Source: Variovorax boronicumulans
GTDB taxonomy: Bacteria; Pseudomonadota; Gammaproteobacteria; Burkholderiales; Burkholderiaceae_C
Direction of reading: 5' to 3'
DNA: 64,000 bases
NCBI RefSeq assembly: GCF_030812215.1
Contig: NZ_JAUSSG010000001.1
Coordinates: 558,001-622,000 of the forward strand
Shown here: one piece after another, positions 8,762-17,382 of the stretch
Numbering within the stretch: the first letter of the stretch is position 1
How the letters are laid out: each line of letters opens with the position of its first letter
Notes under the pieces: model-generated
Databases searched by the model: none
The model's input: only the letters and a program-made list of their open reading frames with translations
Told to the model about the DNA's origin: nothing
Made by a program: the position numbers and the translations under genes

Positions 8762-10156
8762 ATGCGCTATCGCACCACCATCGCAGAGCAGGTCTTCACC
8801 TTCGACGACCTGAAGCAGGTCATGGCCTTTGCCAGCCCCGCGCGCTCCGGCGACTACCTCGCGGGCGTCGGCGCCGCCACGGCGCAGCAGCGCATGGCCG
8901 CGCGGCATGTGCTGGCCGAGACGCCGCTCAGGCAGTTCCTGACCGAGGCGCTCATTCCCTACGAGAGCGACAACATCACGCGGCTCATCATCGACGGCCA
9001 CGACGTAGAGGCTTTCGCGCCGGTGTCGCACCTCACGGTCGGCGACTTCCGCAACTGGCTGCTGTCGGACGAAGCCACGACCGCCACGCTCACCGCACTC
9101 GCGCCGGGCCTCACGCCCGAGATGGTCGCGGCCGTGTCCAAGCTCATGCGCAACCAGGACCTGGTGTCGGTCGCCAAGAAGTGCAGCGTGGTCACGCGCT
9201 TTCGCAACACCATCGGCCTGCCCGGCCACCTGTCGGTGCGGCTGCAGCCCAACCACCCGACCGACGACCTGCGCGGCGTGGCCGCATCCACGCTCGATGG
9301 CCTCCTCTATGGCGCAGGCGATGCGGTGATCGGTCTCAACCCGGCCTCCGACAGCATGCCGGTGCTGGGCCAACTGCTGCACATGCTGGACGAAGTGATC
9401 CAGCGCTTCGAGATTCCCACGCAGAGCTGCGTGCTCACGCACGTGACCAACACGCTCAAGCTCGCGGAAGCCGGCGCACCGGTGGACCTGGTGTTCCAGT
9501 CGATCGCGGGCACCGAGAAGGCAAACCTGTCGTTCGGGGTGACGCCCGAACTGCTCGACGAGGCGTATGCAGCCGCATTGGCCTTGAAGCGCGGCACCGT
9601 CGGCGACAACGTCATGTACTTCGAGACCGGCCAGGGCAGCGCGCTCTCGGCCAACGCGAACTTCGGCGTCGACCAGCAGACCTGCGAGGTGCGCGCCTAT
9701 GCGCTTGCGCGGCGCTACAAGCCGCTGCTCATCAACACGGTGGTCGGCTTCATCGGGCCCGAGTACCTGTACGACGGCAAGCAGATCATCCGCGCGGGCC
9801 TGGAAGATCATTTCAGCGGCAAGCTGCTCGGCCTGCCCATCGGCTGTGACATCTGCTACACGAACCATGCCGAGGCCGATCAGGACGACATGGACACCCT
9901 GCTCGTGCTGCTGGGCACCGCGGGCATCAACTTCATCATGGGCATCCCGGGGGCGGACGACGTGATGCTCAACTACCAGAGCACCTCGTTCCACGACGCG
10001 CTGTTCCTGCGCCAGACGCTGGGCCTGAAGCGCGCGCCCGAGTTCGAGGCGTGGCTGCAGCGCATGCAGATCACCGACGCGGCGGGGCAACTCGCGCCGC
10101 CCTCTTCCAACCGCCTGCTGGCCGACATGAGCGGGCTCAAGGCGCTCAAGCCATGA
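8762..10156 (+). CDS. eutB: ethanolamine ammonia-lyase large (heavy) subunit
   Basis: EutB is the catalytic TIM-barrel subunit of adenosylcobalamin-dependent ethanolamine ammonia-lyase, which converts ethanolamine to acetaldehyde and ammonia. The 464-residue length and start (MRYRTTIAEQVFTFDDLKQV) are family-typical. VSVAKKCSVVTRFRNTIGLP, RLQPNHPTDD and the C-terminal NHAEADQDDMDTL segment are conserved stretches. It overlaps eutC by 4 bases (ATGA), so translation is coupled. No eut microcompartment or reactivase genes are nearby: this is the short, non-compartment form that supplies nitrogen, and it needs B12 from elsewhere. Confidence 0.96.
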   Translation: MRYRTTIAEQVFTFDDLKQVMAFASPARSGDYLAGVGAATAQQRMAARHVLAETPLRQFLTEALIPYESDNITRLIIDGHDVEAFAPVSHLTVGDFRNWLLSDEATTATLTALAPGLTPEMVAAVSKLMRNQDLVSVAKKCSVVTRFRNTIGLPGHLSVRLQPNHPTDDLRGVAASTLDGLLYGAGDAVIGLNPASDSMPVLGQLLHMLDEVIQRFEIPTQSCVLTHVTNTLKLAEAGAPVDLVFQSIAGTEKANLSFGVTPELLDEAYAAALALKRGTVGDNVMYFETGQGSALSANANFGVDQQTCEVRAYALARRYKPLLINTVVGFIGPEYLYDGKQIIRAGLEDHFSGKLLGLPIGCDICYTNHAEADQDDMDTLLVLLGTAGINFIMGIPGADDVMLNYQSTSFHDALFLRQTLGLKRAPEFEAWLQRMQITDAAGQLAPPSSNRLLADMSGLKALKP

Positions 10157-10938
10157 ACGACGCTGTCACACCCAACCCCTGGGCGCAATGGCGCTCGGCC
10201 ACGCCCGCGCGTCTCGCACTCGGCCGCGCCGGCGCCGGCATGCCCACCGACGAGACGCTGCGCTTCGGCTGGGCGCACGCGATGGCGCGCGACGCGATCC
10301 ATGCCGCGCTCGATGTCGATGCGCTCGAAGCCAAGCTCAGCGCCCAACACTGGGAAGTCGCCCGCGCCCGCAGCCGCGCGGCGGACCGCACCACTTACCT
10401 GCGGCGCCCCGATCTCGGCCGCCAGCTCGACGACGAAGACGACGGGCGCCTCCGCGCCATCGGGCGCTACGGCTGCGATGTCTGCGTCGTCATCGGCGAC
10501 GGGCTTTCGTCGCTGGCGGTCGCGCGCCATGCCGCACCGCTGCTCGCCGCACTGCGCTCGCAGTTGCCGGCGGACACGCGCTTCTCGCCCGTGGTCATCG
10601 CCACGCAGGCGCGCGTGGCGCTGGCCGATGAGGTGGGCGAACTGTTCGGCGCAATGCTCTCGGTGATGCTGATCGGCGAGCGGCCGGGGCTGAGCTCGCC
10701 GGACAGCCTGGGCATCTACCTGACCCATTCGCCCAAGCGAGGGCTGAACGATGCGGCGCGCAACTGCATCTCCAACGTGCGGCCGGAAGGCCTGCCCTAC
10801 GAAGCTGCTGCGTTCAAGCTGGCGTGGCTGATGCGCGAGTCGCAGCAAAGGGGGCTGACTGGCGTGGCGCTCAAGGACGAAAGCGACCTTGCGGTGCTGC
10901 AGCAGCACGATGTGCGCAGACCGGGGTTGCCGGGATAA
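10153..10938 (+). CDS. eutC: ethanolamine ammonia-lyase small (light) subunit
   Basis: EutC (261 residues) completes ethanolamine ammonia-lyase and contributes to cobalamin binding at the EutB-EutC interface. Recognisable parts are the N-terminal TPARLALGRAG, VVIGDGLSSLAV, the long VMLIGERPGLSSPDSLGIYL stretch and CISNVRPEGLPY near the C-terminus. The ATG overlaps the eutB stop by 4 bases, and equal amounts of both subunits are expected. It is the last gene of the operon; 207 bases with no clear feature follow. Confidence 0.95.
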   Translation: MNDAVTPNPWAQWRSATPARLALGRAGAGMPTDETLRFGWAHAMARDAIHAALDVDALEAKLSAQHWEVARARSRAADRTTYLRRPDLGRQLDDEDDGRLRAIGRYGCDVCVVIGDGLSSLAVARHAAPLLAALRSQLPADTRFSPVVIATQARVALADEVGELFGAMLSVMLIGERPGLSSPDSLGIYLTHSPKRGLNDAARNCISNVRPEGLPYEAAAFKLAWLMRESQQRGLTGVALKDESDLAVLQQHDVRRPGLPG

Positions 10939-11145
10939 GGCACCGTTCATCGCGCAGCAGGCCGGACGCATCGGCACCTGGGCGCCTGGGCGCCTGCGCT
11001 CGACCGCGTCAGGGCACCACATATTTCCCCTCTCCCGGACAGGGTAGACGCGGGCGCCGAAGATCCGGTCCGCGGATCGTTTCAGCGACGCGCATTACTC
11101 GTCCATCCATCCATTCATTCAGCAACAAGACAGAAAGAGATCGCC

Positions 11146-11436
11146 ATGGCAAAAGCCTATTGGGTCAGCGCATACCGAGCCGTCAAGGACGCCGACAAAC
11201 TCGCGGCCTACGCGAAACTGGCCGGCCCCGCGATCGCGGCCGGCGGCGGGCGTTTTCTCGCACGAGGCCTCCCCGCCAAGGTCTACGAGTACGGCTTGCC
11301 CGAACGCACCGTGCTGATCGAGTTCGACAGCGTCGAGCAAGCGACAGCCGTGCACGACAGCCCCGACTACCAGGCAGCGCTTGCCGCGCTGGGCGACGGC
11401 GCCGAACGGGACCTGCGCGTCATCGAAGGGGTTTGA
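11146..11436 (+). CDS. DUF1330 family protein
   Basis: This 96-residue cytoplasmic protein of the DUF1330 ferredoxin-like-fold family begins MAKAYWVSAYRAVKDADKLA and carries the typical GGGRFLARG and IEFDSVEQA segments. The biochemical role of the family is not settled. An AGAAAGAGA ribosome site precedes the ATG. The upstream spacer has a short CCAT/CATT tetranucleotide run (11103-11120). A GST gene follows 32 bases downstream and may be cotranscribed. Confidence 0.88.
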   Translation: MAKAYWVSAYRAVKDADKLAAYAKLAGPAIAAGGGRFLARGLPAKVYEYGLPERTVLIEFDSVEQATAVHDSPDYQAALAALGDGAERDLRVIEGV

Positions 11437-11468
11437 GCAGCCCGCAAGGCCACAGGACACCACTCACG

Positions 11469-12149
11469 ATGACCATCACCATCACCGCCTTCGAGCGGTC
11501 GCCGGATGGCGGCAAGGGCCTGGCGCGCGACACGCGCGTGCGCTGGGCGCTGGAGGAAGCCGGCCTGCCCTACGAGGTTCGCCTGGTGTCCATGCCCGCG
11601 ATGAAGGAGGCCGCGCACCTGGCACTGCATCCCTTCGGCCAGATTCCCACCTACGAGGAAGGCGACCTCGTGCTGTTCGAGACCGGTGCCATCGTGCTGC
11701 ATATCGCCGGGCGCCGCCCCGGCCTGCTTCCCTCCGATGCCAATGCAAGGGCGCGCGCGATCACATGGATGTTCGCGGCGCTCAACACGATCGAGCCTCC
11801 CATCCTCGAACTCGTCACCGTCAAGTTCGTGGAAGGCGACAAGTCCTGGAAAGACGAGCGCATGCCCCTCGTGCACGACCGCGTGCGCGCCCGGCTGGTC
11901 CAGCTTGCCGCCCGCCTGGGCGCCAGCGACTGGCTGGATGGGGACTTCAGCGCGGGCGACTTGCTGATGGTGTCGGTGTTGCTGCGGACGAGACCGTCCG
12001 GCCTGCTGGATGAGTTTCCCAGCCTGGCCGCCTATGTCGCTCGCGGCGAGGCACGGCCGGCCTACCAGCGGGCGTTTGCCGCGCAACTGGCGATCAACGC
12101 CGCGCCCTTGCCGGCGAGTCGGGAGCCAGGCGGCCGGCAAGGCACATGA
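11469..12149 (+). CDS. glutathione S-transferase family protein
   Basis: This 226-residue cytosolic GST-like protein has an N-terminal thioredoxin fold (residues 1-85) with the cis-proline segment FGQIPTYEEGDLVLFETGAI, then an all-alpha C-terminal domain. It probably conjugates glutathione to electrophiles; the substrate is not evident. The start follows CACTCACG without a strong ribosome site, so coupling to the DUF1330 gene upstream is likely. The C-terminal tail runs into low-complexity PASREPGGRQGT. Confidence 0.88.
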   Translation: MTITITAFERSPDGGKGLARDTRVRWALEEAGLPYEVRLVSMPAMKEAAHLALHPFGQIPTYEEGDLVLFETGAIVLHIAGRRPGLLPSDANARARAITWMFAALNTIEPPILELVTVKFVEGDKSWKDERMPLVHDRVRARLVQLAARLGASDWLDGDFSAGDLLMVSVLLRTRPSGLLDEFPSLAAYVARGEARPAYQRAFAAQLAINAAPLPASREPGGRQGT

Positions 12150-12247
12150 GCTGGCACGGCTGATGCGTAGGTCAATGCCGAAGCGTCACGGGCGTTGCTT
12201 CGCCCGGTGCTTCGCATCCACCGACAACGCACAGCCACAGGGAATGC

Positions 12248-13510
12248 ATGCAACGCCGCCTCGTCCTCCTCACCCCGCTCGCCACCGCCCTCGTCGCCAC
12301 CGGTTGCGCCAGCCTCTCGCCCGCCAAGGGGCTCTCCCCCGCCCACTGGGACGCCTTCAACCGCGCGCAGATCGAAGGCCTGATCGCCAGCCTCGGCAAG
12401 GGCAGCCCGGGCTACAACGCCGCCAGGCCGCCCTACGTGGTCTTCGACTGGGACAACACCAGCGTCTTCCTCGACATCGAGGAAGCCTCGCTCATCTACC
12501 AGCTCGAGAACCTCGCCTTCGGCGCCACGCCGGCGCAGCTCGAGGTGGCGCTGCGCAAGAACATTCCGAAGAAAGACTTCCTGCCCGCATACAACAGCGC
12601 GGCGGGCAGGCCGGTCAACATCGACCTCGTGGTGCCCGACATCGTGGCCAGCTACACCTGGCTCTACCAGAACTGCAGTGCCCTCAAGGGCAGCCAGCCG
12701 CTGGCAGCGGTGAAGCTGAACCCGCACTACATCGCGTTCACCACCAAGGTGCGCTATCTCTACGAAGCCATCGGCGACACCTTCGACCACGACACCGCCT
12801 ACCCGTGGGTCACTTACCTCTTCGCCGGCATGACCGAGGCACAGGTGCGCAAGCTCACGGCCGACACGGTGGCGTGGCAGCTGAAGGAGCCAGTCGCCAA
12901 GGTCAAGTGGACCTCGCCGGCCGCCCTTCCGGGCCAGGCAGGCGTGGTCTCGGTAAGCTGGAAGAACGGCCTCCGCCTGCAGCCCGAGATGCAGGAGCTG
13001 TATGCCGCATTCCGCAACGCGGGCTTCGATGTGTGGGTGTGCTCGGCGTCGTTCGTCGACGTGATCAAGGAGATCTCGTCGAACCCCGCCTTCGGCTACA
13101 ACAACCCGCCTGATCGCGTGCTCGCGATGGAGCTGGAGCGCGACGCCAACGGCGTGATCCAGCCCGAGTTCCGCCGCGGCTACGACCAGACGCAGGGCCC
13201 GGGCAAGACGAAAAACATCCAGCGCTTCCTGGTGAGCAAGTACGGCTACGGCCCGAGCTTCATCGCCGGCGACAGCGAGGGCGACCAGAACATGATGGCC
13301 GACTTCGCCGACACGAAGAAAGTGCTGATCGTGAACCGGCTGCGCGACCCCAAGACCGACATCGGCAAGTTCTCGGCGATGGCGGTGCAGAACTACGGCA
13401 AGCCCGACACGCGCTACCTGCTGCAGGGCCGCGACGACAACACGGGCCAGTGGGTGGCCTCGCAGTTGCACACGCCGCTGGGCGCCACGCAGGGGAAGGC
13501 GCTCAAGTAA
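12248..13510 (+). CDS. HAD-superfamily phosphatase-like lipoprotein
   Basis: This 420-residue exported protein carries a lipoprotein signal with the lipobox cysteine at residue 20 (LVATGC). HAD motif I is DWDNT at residues 67-71, where the second Asp supports phosphatase chemistry, and GDSEGDQNMM near residue 340 gives the acidic motif IV. The substrate is unknown; a lipid-anchored envelope phosphatase working on small phosphate esters is inference. Upstream, the frame could extend from other ATGs, but only this start gives the lipoprotein signal. Confidence 0.82.
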   Translation: MQRRLVLLTPLATALVATGCASLSPAKGLSPAHWDAFNRAQIEGLIASLGKGSPGYNAARPPYVVFDWDNTSVFLDIEEASLIYQLENLAFGATPAQLEVALRKNIPKKDFLPAYNSAAGRPVNIDLVVPDIVASYTWLYQNCSALKGSQPLAAVKLNPHYIAFTTKVRYLYEAIGDTFDHDTAYPWVTYLFAGMTEAQVRKLTADTVAWQLKEPVAKVKWTSPAALPGQAGVVSVSWKNGLRLQPEMQELYAAFRNAGFDVWVCSASFVDVIKEISSNPAFGYNNPPDRVLAMELERDANGVIQPEFRRGYDQTQGPGKTKNIQRFLVSKYGYGPSFIAGDSEGDQNMMADFADTKKVLIVNRLRDPKTDIGKFSAMAVQNYGKPDTRYLLQGRDDNTGQWVASQLHTPLGATQGKALK

Positions 13511-13572
13511 CCCAACCAGCAGGCGGCGGGCACCTGCCTATGATCCTGGCATCGAACACCAGGAGACAAAAG

Positions 13573-14151
13573 ATGGCTGCCCGCTACCCCCTCGCCGAAC
13601 TCAAGGACCTGCCCGAAGACATCCGCACCGCGATCCTCGCCGTGCAGGAAAAGGCCGGCTTCGTGCCCAACGTGTTTCTCGCCCTCGCGCGCCGCCCTGC
13701 CGAGTGGCGCGCGTTCTTCGCGTACCACGATGCGCTGATGCTGAAAGAGGAAGGCTCGCTCACCAAGGGCGACCGCGAGATGATCGTCACCACCACCAGC
13801 GCGGCCAACCAGTGCCTCTACTGCGTGGTGGCGCACGGCGCACTTTTGCGCATCTACGAGAAGAAACCGCTGGTGGCCGACCAGGTGGCGGTGAACTACC
13901 GCAAGGCCGACATCACGCCGCGCCAGCGCGCGATGCTCGACTTTGCGATGAAGGTCTGCGACCGCTCGCACGAGATCGACGACAGCGACTTCCCGCCGCT
14001 GCACGCCCACGGCTTCGACGACGAAGACATCTGGGACATCGCGGCCATCACCGCCTTCTTCGGCCTGAGCAACCGGCTCGCGAGCTTCAGCGGCATGCAG
14101 CCGAACAACGAGTTCTTCCTGATGGGGCGGCTGCCGCGCGAGAAGAAGTAG
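13573..14151 (+). CDS. carboxymuconolactone decarboxylase-like peroxidase-related protein
   Basis: This 192-residue protein of the AhpD/CMD-like fold has the redox motif C81-x-x-C84 followed by His88 (NQCLYCVVAHGA), the pattern of peroxidase-related AhpD-like enzymes. It begins MAARYPLAELKDLPEDIRTA after AGGAGACAAAAG, a good ribosome site. It probably reduces hydroperoxides using its Cys pair; the reductant partner is not adjacent. It ends 16 bases before the convergent eptA gene. Confidence 0.87.
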   Translation: MAARYPLAELKDLPEDIRTAILAVQEKAGFVPNVFLALARRPAEWRAFFAYHDALMLKEEGSLTKGDREMIVTTTSAANQCLYCVVAHGALLRIYEKKPLVADQVAVNYRKADITPRQRAMLDFAMKVCDRSHEIDDSDFPPLHAHGFDDEDIWDIAAITAFFGLSNRLASFSGMQPNNEFFLMGRLPREKK

Positions 14152-14167
14152 AGGCTCCTCTCGGCCT

Positions 14168-15919
14168 TCAGGCCTTCGCGCGGCAGGAGGCCAGCGCGTC
14201 CAGCGCGGGCTTGTAGGTGGGCGTGTTCACATCCATCAGGCCCAGCACCGTGTGATAGAGGTTGTCGTGCGTGAGCGGTGCATCGAGCCCCGCCTCCATG
14301 CATGAGCGCGAGAGCTTGCGGCGCTCGCTCATGCCTTCGCCGAACCAGGTGACCATCGGCACGTGCTTCTGCGCCTCGGGCGCAAAGCTGTACGGCACGC
14401 CGTGCAGGAAGAGACCGTACTCGCCCAGCGATTCGCCGTGGTCGCTCACGTAGAGCATCGCCGGGTCGTACTGTTTCGACTGCGCCTTGAGCCAGTCGAT
14501 GGTGTCGGCGAGAAAGCGGTCGGTCTGCACGATGGAGTTGTCATAGACGTTCATCAGCTCGTTGTGCCCGCACTCGGCCAGCGCGTTGGTCCTGCACTCC
14601 GGCGTGAAGCGCTTCACATCGGGCGCCGAGCGCTTGTAGTAGGCCGGGCCGTGGCTGCCCATCTGGTGCATCACCAGCACCACGCCCTTGGCGCGACGCT
14701 CGGCCGGCAGCGCGGCGATGCGCGCATCCAGGTTCTTGAGCATCACCTCGTCCAGGCACTCGTCGCCGTCGCACAGGGCCTTCTTCGTGGCGGCATCGAG
14801 CCCGTCGAAGGCCGATGCATTCGGAATCCGCGTGCACACGTCCTTGCAGCCGGCCTGGTTGTCGAGCCAGAGCACGGCCAGGCCCGAGGCCTGCAGCACG
14901 TCGACCAGGTTCTCGTAGTCGTCCTTGCGCGATTCATAGCCCTGCTTGCCCAGCGGCGAGAACATGCACGGCACCGAGGCCAGCGTGTTGGTGCCGCACG
15001 AATGCACCTCGCGGTAGCTCAGCACGCCGCGCTTGGCCAGCTCGGGCGTGGTGTCGCGTGCGTAGCCGTTCAGCGCGAAGTGGTCGGCGCGCGCCGTTTC
15101 GCCCACCACCACCACGAACATCGGCGGGCGCACCTGTGCGGCGTAGCTTGTGCCGAGCGTGGTCCCGGCGGTGATCGGAATCAGCTTGCCGCTGCGCTTG
15201 AACAGCGGCTTGATGAACACCGCGCCCGTCGAGTAGAGGCTCGCGATCGGGTTCATCATGTAGCGCAGATGGATGTTGTTGCGCATCAGCGGCGCGAGCT
15301 GCCGGTTCATCGCCACGCCGGTAGCGAGCGCCACCACCACGGCCAGCACCAGCAGGGCCGCGTTGCGCCAGAGCTTCGAGAGAAAGCCCATCGGCGCGAT
15401 GCGCAAGCGCCAGAGCAGCAGCCCCGCGGGCAAGGCGACGATCAGCACGTTGAAGGCCATGCGCCAGCTCAGCAGGTCGCGCGCTTCGTTCGGGTCGGTC
15501 TGCAGCGCGTTGGCGATCATGGTCGGGTCCATGACGACGCGGTACTCCAGCATGTAGTGCTGCGTCACCGCGGCCAGCACGACCACCAGGAACCACAGCG
15601 GCTTCAGCCAGCGCGACCAGGCGGTGAGCGAAAGCATCGCCACGGTGCCGCACAGCGTGAGCAGGCTCATGGCAATGACCGTCGGCAGGTAGGTGCTCGG
15701 CGCCCCGCCGATGCGGGCCAGCTCGTTCCAGAGCGGCCAGTTGGTGGTCAGCACCAGGTACAGGCCGAGCCAGAGCATGGCCAATGCGGCGGAGCGCGGG
15801 CGCGCGAGCCACTGGTCGATGCGTTGCCACAGCGCACCGGGCGACGGAAGCTGTTGCGCGGAAGCCTCGGAAAGAGGTGCGCTGTGCGCGGGTGCAGGCT
15901 CGATACGCGAAAAAGACAT
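14168..15919 (-). CDS. eptA: phosphoethanolamine transferase, EptA family
   Basis: This 583-residue inner-membrane enzyme has about five N-terminal transmembrane helices (to roughly residue 215) and a periplasmic sulfatase-like domain. It transfers phosphoethanolamine from phosphatidylethanolamine to lipid A. The Zn-site motif VVVGETARADHF and the nucleophile region SCGTNTLASVPCMFSP are intact, as is the later HQMGSHGPAYYKR segment. Members lower surface negative charge and can reduce susceptibility to cationic peptides. Two PAP2 genes precede it on the same strand, and PmrA-like direct repeats lie in the spacer before it, so control by the two-component system at 17383-19435 is likely. Confidence 0.93.
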   Translation of the reverse strand: MSFSRIEPAPAHSAPLSEASAQQLPSPGALWQRIDQWLARPRSAALAMLWLGLYLVLTTNWPLWNELARIGGAPSTYLPTVIAMSLLTLCGTVAMLSLTAWSRWLKPLWFLVVVLAAVTQHYMLEYRVVMDPTMIANALQTDPNEARDLLSWRMAFNVLIVALPAGLLLWRLRIAPMGFLSKLWRNAALLVLAVVVALATGVAMNRQLAPLMRNNIHLRYMMNPIASLYSTGAVFIKPLFKRSGKLIPITAGTTLGTSYAAQVRPPMFVVVVGETARADHFALNGYARDTTPELAKRGVLSYREVHSCGTNTLASVPCMFSPLGKQGYESRKDDYENLVDVLQASGLAVLWLDNQAGCKDVCTRIPNASAFDGLDAATKKALCDGDECLDEVMLKNLDARIAALPAERRAKGVVLVMHQMGSHGPAYYKRSAPDVKRFTPECRTNALAECGHNELMNVYDNSIVQTDRFLADTIDWLKAQSKQYDPAMLYVSDHGESLGEYGLFLHGVPYSFAPEAQKHVPMVTWFGEGMSERRKLSRSCMEAGLDAPLTHDNLYHTVLGLMDVNTPTYKPALDALASCRAKA

Positions 15920-15941
15920 GCAGCGACTGTAGGGACGCTGC

Positions 15942-15980
15942 CTGAAAGGAGCCTGAACTGGATGTTCAGTCCACGTTCAG
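15942..15980. promoter_or_regulatory. paired direct-repeat operator before eptA (CTGAA-N6-CTGAA twice)
   Basis: CTGAA at 15942 and 15953 form a direct repeat with an 11-base period on the plus strand. TTCAG at 15965 and 15976 form the same 11-base repeat on the minus strand. OmpR/PmrA-type regulators bind direct repeats with this period. The second pair overlaps the last codons of the PAP2 gene upstream. Confidence 0.6.
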
Positions 15981-16550
15981 ACTCGTCCGTCGTGCGCGCG
16001 CAAGCCGGCGGCGGGCCGGCATTCTGGCAAGGGCGAGGCTCAGCGGACGGCTCACGCCGCGCTCCACCACGATCGACACCAGCGCCGCGAGGAGCACGGC
16101 CGCCGCGATGTCCGATGGAAAGTGCAACCCCAGGCAGAGGCGGCTCCAGGCCACCACCGCCGCCACCGCGAGCGCCGCCAGCATGGGGGCGCGGTGCGGC
16201 AGGCACCACAGCGAGAAGGCGGCGGCGAAGGTGCCGGCCGCATGCAGGCTCGGAAAGCCCGGCCGCATGCCCTGCGGCTCCCACTGGATACCCAGGCCAT
16301 AGAACGCGGGCCTCGGAAACGGCAGTGCCGAGCGGAACACGTTCACGATGACCCACGTTGCGAGCACGCTCGCCAGCGCGGTGAAAAGCGCATAGCGCCA
16401 GCGCTTGTCGAACATCGCGCTCGCGATGATCGACACGGCCAGCAGGGCCGGCAGCATCTCGGAGGCGAAGCGGGCGAATTCGATGAGCCACAGCGGCGCG
16501 GAGGCGCCCGCGTTGAGCCAGCCGAACAGGGCGAAATCAAGAGCTTGCAT
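15966..16550 (-). CDS. PAP2-family phosphatase (BcrC/undecaprenyl-diphosphatase-like)
   Basis: This 194-residue membrane phosphatase has the three PAP2 motifs in order: RSALPFPRP (first basic residue Arg rather than Lys), FPSLHAAGTFA, and SRLCLGLHFPSD. About five hydrophobic helices place the active site at the periplasmic face. Family members dephosphorylate undecaprenyl pyrophosphate or lipid A phosphates. Its start overlaps the end of the preceding PAP2 gene by 14 bases, so both are cotranscribed, and eptA follows. This context favours lipid A or carrier-lipid remodelling. Confidence 0.85.
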   Translation of the reverse strand: MQALDFALFGWLNAGASAPLWLIEFARFASEMLPALLAVSIIASAMFDKRWRYALFTALASVLATWVIVNVFRSALPFPRPAFYGLGIQWEPQGMRPGFPSLHAAGTFAAAFSLWCLPHRAPMLAALAVAAVVAWSRLCLGLHFPSDIAAAVLLAALVSIVVERGVSRPLSLALARMPARRRLARARRTSLNVD

Positions 16551-17241
16551 GAAGGGGGGCCGCTGGTTCGAGCAGGGGCTGGTTCCGGCGCGCCACCGCC
16601 ACGTCGATGGCGAATCCGACCACCCAGCAAACCCAGGCGGTCCAGAGCGTGTGGCTCATGTAATGGGCACCGCGCAGTTGCTGCGCGAACCCCAGCAGCA
16701 GGCCGGCCACCACCGCCACGCCCAGCCAGATGAACGCCGCGCGGGCGGACGCCCGGCGCAGCACGAAATAACCGCCGACGTAGGCAAACGCGGCCGAGGC
16801 GTGCCCGGCCGGGAAGCACCCGCCGGGACCACCATCGCCGACACCCCACGACCAGTGCGACACGTAGTGCGCGACACCGCCGAACTCGCTCAGGTCCCAG
16901 GGGCAGCTGGTGTCGCTGAAATGCTTGATGGCACTGACGGCCAGCACCGAGGCCAGCACGGTCACCGCCAACTGCACCCGGTCGCGCGTAGGCAGCTTGC
17001 GCAGAATGCCCAGCGGCCAGCGGATGGCCACGAACAGGCCGATCACCAACAGCCAGCTCAGGTTTCGGGCGCCTTCGTGCATCACGTGGACCAGAAAGGG
17101 GTTCTCGCGCCACGGAAAGCCCATGGGCGTGCCGGCCATGCGCGCCAGGAGCAGGTCGCCGCGGGAGGCATCCCAGATCATCAACAAGGCCAGTGCAAGC
17201 AAGGTCAGGGCTCCGAGACGGAGATTCGCGGTACGTGTCAT
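16537..17241 (-). CDS. PAP2-family phosphatase, lipid-phosphatase-like
   Basis: This 234-residue protein with about six transmembrane segments is a more divergent PAP2 enzyme. Motif 1 reads KHFSDTSCPWDL (CPW replaces the usual RP), motif 2 is FPAGHASAAF, and motif 3 is QLRGAHYMSHTLW, with His retained but no SR or D. It heads the minus-strand operon that shares a divergent promoter region with the response regulator. It could remove phosphate from lipid A or from an isoprenoid carrier; the exact substrate is open. Confidence 0.82.
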   Translation of the reverse strand: MTRTANLRLGALTLLALALLMIWDASRGDLLLARMAGTPMGFPWRENPFLVHVMHEGARNLSWLLVIGLFVAIRWPLGILRKLPTRDRVQLAVTVLASVLAVSAIKHFSDTSCPWDLSEFGGVAHYVSHWSWGVGDGGPGGCFPAGHASAAFAYVGGYFVLRRASARAAFIWLGVAVVAGLLLGFAQQLRGAHYMSHTLWTAWVCWVVGFAIDVAVARRNQPLLEPAAPLHASS

Positions 17242-17290
17242 TGAAAAAAACAGGCCTCGTCAGAAACTGGCGCGAGCCTACGTTCGCGAA

Positions 17291-17327
17291 ATGAACCCAG
17301 TCTGAAGCGACCTGAACGAATCCTGAC
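17291..17327. promoter_or_regulatory. four-half-site direct-repeat operator in the divergent PAP2/regulator promoter
   Basis: ATGAA (17291), CTGAA (17302), CTGAA (17312) and CTGAC (17323) repeat with periods of 11, 10 and 11 bases, all in one orientation. This is the same element found before eptA and fits tandem binding of an OmpR-family dimer. It would allow autoregulation and control of the PAP2 operon. Confidence 0.6.
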
Positions 17328-17382
17328 GCGGCCCTCCGACCGCCCTGCGGCGATAGACTTCATGTTTTTTGAGACACACCGC

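Noticed and set aside
7313..10090. Very long open frame on the minus strand opposite the ethanolamine genes
   Set aside because: It is antisense to well-supported permease and eutB genes; its product is His/Arg-rich low-complexity sequence typical of shadow frames in GC-rich coding DNA.
11103..11120. CCAT/CATT tetranucleotide run before the DUF1330 gene
   Set aside because: Too short (about four to five units) to argue for phase variation; no coding frame is involved.
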